DNA from: Methanocellales archaeon
GTDB taxonomy: Archaea; Halobacteriota; UBA148
Assembly: GCA_013415795.1 (NCBI GenBank)
Contig: JAAEEL010000061.1
Span: 1 to 7,476 of the forward strand
Reading direction: 5' to 3'
DNA: 7,476 nucleotides
Notes under the pieces: model-generated
Seen by the model: only the letters and a program-made list of their open reading frames with translations
What the model was told of the DNA's origin: nothing
Databases searched by the model: none
Translations under genes and position numbers: made by a program
Part shown: positions 5,345 to 7,476 of the stretch, one piece after another
How positions within the stretch are numbered: the first letter of the stretch is position 1
Layout of the letters: each line of letters begins with the position of its first letter

Positions 5345-6571
5345 ATGAGCGATGCTAGTGCTCAACCAGAACGAGACGATTTCTCGAAGTATTTGATCGA
5401 TAGAGTACGTCAATTAGAGGAGAAAAATCTCAGACTTTGGGAAGAGTATCGTAGGATAGAGAGTGAAAAGCGAGTTGCCGAAAACCAAAAAATACAGTAT
5501 GAGCGAGAGACTCGAAAGTTGAAAAGTGAGCTTGAAAGATTGAAGGGTCCACCATTGGTGGTAGGGACAATCCTAGATGTTCTAGAAAACGAGAAAGTGG
5601 TAATTAAGAGTAGTACCGGCCCCAAGTTTGTTGTAAATGCCTCACAATTTATAGAAGGATCCGAACTACTGCCTGGAACCAGAGTTGCTCTGAATCAGCA
5701 GACTTTAGCAGTCGTTGGCGTGTTGTCGCCGCCCAAAGATCCCACAGTTTATGGTATGGAGATAGTCGAATCCCCTTCCGTAGATTACGATCAAATAGGT
5801 GGACTGGAAGAACAAATAAAAGAACTAAAAGAGACCGTTGAGCTGCCATTAATTAATCCAGACATATTCGATAAAATTGGCATAAAACCACCAAAAGGAG
5901 TGCTATTATATGGTCCACCAGGAAGCGGAAAAACACTGATGGCAAAAGCTGTCGCAAAGCGTACAGATGCTACTTTTATTAGGATCGTAGGCTCTGAATT
6001 GATTCAAAAATATATAGGTGAAGGTGCTCGTCTTGTTCGCGAGTTATTCGAAATGGCGAGAGAGAAATCGCCATCTATCATATTCATAGATGAGTTGGAT
6101 GCAATAGGGGCGAAACGCCTCGAAAGTGCAACATCTGGCGACAGAGAGGTTCAGCGAACGCTTATGCAGCTCCTAGCGGAGATGGATGGCTTTGATCCAA
6201 GAGGAAATGTTAAGATTATTGCAGCTACCAATCGCCTGGATATCCTAGATCTTGCTCTACTTCGACCTGGTAGGTTCGATAGAATGATTGAGGTGCAGCT
6301 ACCAAACGTTGAGGCCAGAATAGAGATACTCAAGATACACACCAAGTTCATGAATATAGCTGATGAAATCAACTTTAATCAAATTGCCTCTGTAACGGAT
6401 GGTTTAAGTGGGGCTGATCTGAGCGCCATAGTCATGGAAGCGGGGATGTTTGCTATCCGAGAGGATAGAGAGTCTGTAACGATGAGAGATTTCGATAGAG
6501 CTGTAAAGAAGGTGTTAACAAGCTCTCCGAAAATGGTGCCATCATCTGACGCTGGTGAGATGTTCGTTTGA
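5345..6571 (+). CDS. pan: Proteasome-activating nucleotidase (PAN)
   Basis: The hexameric AAA+ ATPase that unfolds substrates and opens the 20S proteasome gate; 408 residues, close to the usual 400-430. Visible domains: a coiled coil at about 14-68 rich in E, R and K; a GPP turn at 68-70 (cis-proline linker) and OB fold at about 71-130; then the AAA module. Walker A is GPPGSGKT (190-197, K196), the aromatic pore loop is KYIGEG (Y223, I224), Walker B is IIFIDE (245-250), sensor 1 is N296 in AATNR, and the arginine fingers are R307 and R310 in RPGRFDR. The C-terminal helical lid ends MFV, a hydrophobic-Phe-X version of the HbYX motif that docks into the proteasome. GGATGA (5333-5338) may act as a weak ribosome binding site before the ATG at 5345. 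It is divergent from mbf1 and convergent with the AIP-synthase-like gene. Confidence 0.97.
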   Translation: MSDASAQPERDDFSKYLIDRVRQLEEKNLRLWEEYRRIESEKRVAENQKIQYERETRKLKSELERLKGPPLVVGTILDVLENEKVVIKSSTGPKFVVNASQFIEGSELLPGTRVALNQQTLAVVGVLSPPKDPTVYGMEIVESPSVDYDQIGGLEEQIKELKETVELPLINPDIFDKIGIKPPKGVLLYGPPGSGKTLMAKAVAKRTDATFIRIVGSELIQKYIGEGARLVRELFEMAREKSPSIIFIDELDAIGAKRLESATSGDREVQRTLMQLLAEMDGFDPRGNVKIIAATNRLDILDLALLRPGRFDRMIEVQLPNVEARIEILKIHTKFMNIADEINFNQIASVTDGLSGADLSAIVMEAGMFAIREDRESVTMRDFDRAVKKVLTSSPKMVPSSDAGEMFV

Positions 6572-6573
6572 AT

Positions 6574-6599
6574 GATTTTATAGATTTTTTGAATTCAAA
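6574..6599 (+). terminator. Probable terminator of pan with a 12-bp palindrome
   Basis: Three bases after the pan stop the + strand carries two T tracts (T4 near 6576, T6 at 6585-6590), typical of archaeal termination. The second runs into the palindrome TTTGAATTCAAA (6588-6599), which may also slow polymerase from the convergent gene. Only 31 bases separate the two stop codons. Confidence 0.4.
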
Positions 6600-6602
6600 T
6601 CG

Positions 6603-7202
6603 TTACATAGAAAGTTCATTCCAGATACATATGAATCGTTGAATAGCTGTAAAATGGCTTGTAATTGCTATTACAAACAACATCCATCCAAGAATAGGTA
6701 ACCAATAGATGTTATCCGAGTAGATAAAATTGGCGATTGTCGCAACAAATATGACTACCAAACGATCAGCTCTGCCCAAAATTCCCCCATAATATCTTCC
6801 AATATGTACAGCCTGTGCTTGTGTTCCTAGATAACTCGTTAATAAAACGCCCGTGATCGCAGCAACACCTATCTGCCAGGGAGCATATCCTCCAAAGAAG
6901 ATTCCGCAGATGATAAATATATCAGCATATCTATCGATCACATGGTCTAAAAAATCACCTCGTAAGTCTGCCGTACCAATAAGGCGTGCAAGTGACCCGT
7001 CCATCAAATCAGAAACTGCATTTAGAAAGACCATGAGGCCGGCAATTAGTAAAAATCTGAAATAGAATGAAATACCGGCTAGGGCTGCAAATAAGAACGA
7101 TGCAACCGATAAGTAATTTGGATCAGCACCCAAATCATCTAGAATACTTGCCATCGGGTCGATGATCCCTCTAAAAAATGGTCTAAACGAGTCAAGAGTC
7201 AT
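6603..7202 (-). CDS. CDP-alcohol phosphatidyltransferase, probable archaetidylinositol phosphate synthase
   Basis: An integral membrane enzyme of 199 residues that joins a CDP-activated lipid or alcohol to a polar acceptor, releasing CMP. The complete family motif D-x2-D-G-x2-A-R-x8-G-x3-D-x3-D is present: D65, D68, G69, A72, R73, G82, D86 and D90, the residues that bind metal and the CDP group. Hydrophobic segments suit about six membrane helices (roughly 32-61, 92-104, 111-125, 148-162, 166-184). The stretches HVIDRYADIF, TSYLGTQAQA and YGGILGRADRL fit archaetidylinositol phosphate synthases, which use CDP-archaeol and inositol-1-phosphate; the acceptor is inferred from similarity. The ATG at 7202 overlaps the TGA of the preceding kinase gene as ATGA, so the two are probably translated together. 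Confidence 0.9.
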   Translation of the reverse strand: MTLDSFRPFFRGIIDPMASILDDLGADPNYLSVASFLFAALAGISFYFRFLLIAGLMVFLNAVSDLMDGSLARLIGTADLRGDFLDHVIDRYADIFIICGIFFGGYAPWQIGVAAITGVLLTSYLGTQAQAVHIGRYYGGILGRADRLVVIFVATIANFIYSDNIYWLPILGWMLFVIAITSHFTAIQRFICIWNELSM

Positions 7203-7476
7203 CCAAATACCTCTTCACTCCAATCAATTGAACCTGGACGGTAATTTTCCGAGCCATTGAGAATTTGCATAACACAACTCGCAACCTCAGACACATCTTT
7301 ATCAGACGTATTTATCTCGTGCACATTATCATTCATTTCAAGAGCTTCAATAAGTATGACATCCAGTGCTTCTGCCTCTACATTCTCATTTATCTTTGCA
7401 TCATCAAATCCCTTTTTAATCAGTCGTATCCTGAGTTCATATGGTGACGTCCTAAGAACGATACAAACATCTAGTG
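7199..7476 (-). CDS. Fap7/AK6-like adenylate kinase-family NTPase (5' part outside the window)
   Basis: On the minus strand a frame runs in from the right edge with no stop until TGA at 7199-7201, giving the last 91 residues. They start LDVCIVLRTSPYELRIRL and include KKGFDDAKINEN and EAEALDVILIEAL, matching the NMP-binding and lid part of archaeal AK6/Fap7 proteins (LRTxPxxLxxRL, RGF..KI.EN..AE). The C-terminus ends IDWSEEVFG. The P-loop and start lie outside the window. In eukaryotes Fap7 acts in small-subunit ribosome maturation with uS11, and archaeal homologues bind the same protein; I infer a similar role. No promoter can be seen. It overlaps the AIP-synthase-like gene by ATGA, implying a shared mRNA. 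Confidence 0.88.
   Translation of the reverse strand, partial: LDVCIVLRTSPYELRIRLIKKGFDDAKINENVEAEALDVILIEALEMNDNVHEINTSDKDVSEVASCVMQILNGSENYRPGSIDWSEEVFG

Noticed and set aside
7265..7447. 60-codon plus-strand ORF at the right edge
   Set aside because: It is opposite the Fap7/AK6-like coding frame, which has recognisable family motifs; the plus-strand peptide has no motif and a weak start.

Overview
The window is archaeal and almost certainly euryarchaeal. It encodes a proteasome-activating nucleotidase (PAN), multiprotein bridging factor 1 (MBF1), a pyruvoyl-dependent arginine decarboxylase, an archaetidylinositol-phosphate-synthase-type CDP-alcohol phosphotransferase and the C-terminal part of a Fap7/AK6-like kinase. 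Shine-Dalgarno sites of the GAGGTGAT type and TATA-like promoter elements agree with this. The DNA is AT-rich. The gene set fits a methanogen or a relative (Methanosarcina/Archaeoglobus-like arginine decarboxylase), but the genus cannot be fixed from the sequence alone.

Left part (1-1948, + strand): a membrane protein enters from the left edge. It joins a long series of 11-residue pentapeptide-type (predicted beta-helix) repeats to a two-helix K+ channel pore with a TLGYGD filter. It is followed 13 bases later by a possible 40-codon basic ORF, whose stop overlaps the GTG start of a TatD-family metal-dependent hydrolase (GTGA). The three read as a compact transcription unit. The function of the set is unknown.

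Middle (1949-3919): an AT-rich spacer with short repeats leads to a tRNA-Gly(CCC) gene. Facing it on the minus strand is a two-gene nucleoside salvage operon: uridine phosphorylase, then an MTA/MTI phosphorylase-family enzyme. The stop codon of the first gene lies inside the strong Shine-Dalgarno site of the second. Active-site residues suggest that the second enzyme prefers 6-oxopurine (methylthioinosine).

Right part (3920-7476): pdaD (+) makes agmatine for polyamine and modified-tRNA synthesis. It converges on mbf1 (-), with a probable terminator at the junction. mbf1 and pan are divergent, with about 52 bases between their likely starts that appear to hold interleaved promoters. pan (+) converges on an AIP-synthase-like gene (-), which overlaps by ATGA the end of a Fap7/AK6-like kinase gene running off the right edge. 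These are housekeeping functions: protein degradation, transcription, ribosome maturation and lipid synthesis.

No insertion sequence, CRISPR array, prophage or obvious defence system is visible. The least ordinary parts are the beta-helix/K+ channel fusion with its small downstream ORF, the odd start of pdaD, the Phe-variant C-terminus of PAN and the repeats upstream of the tRNA.
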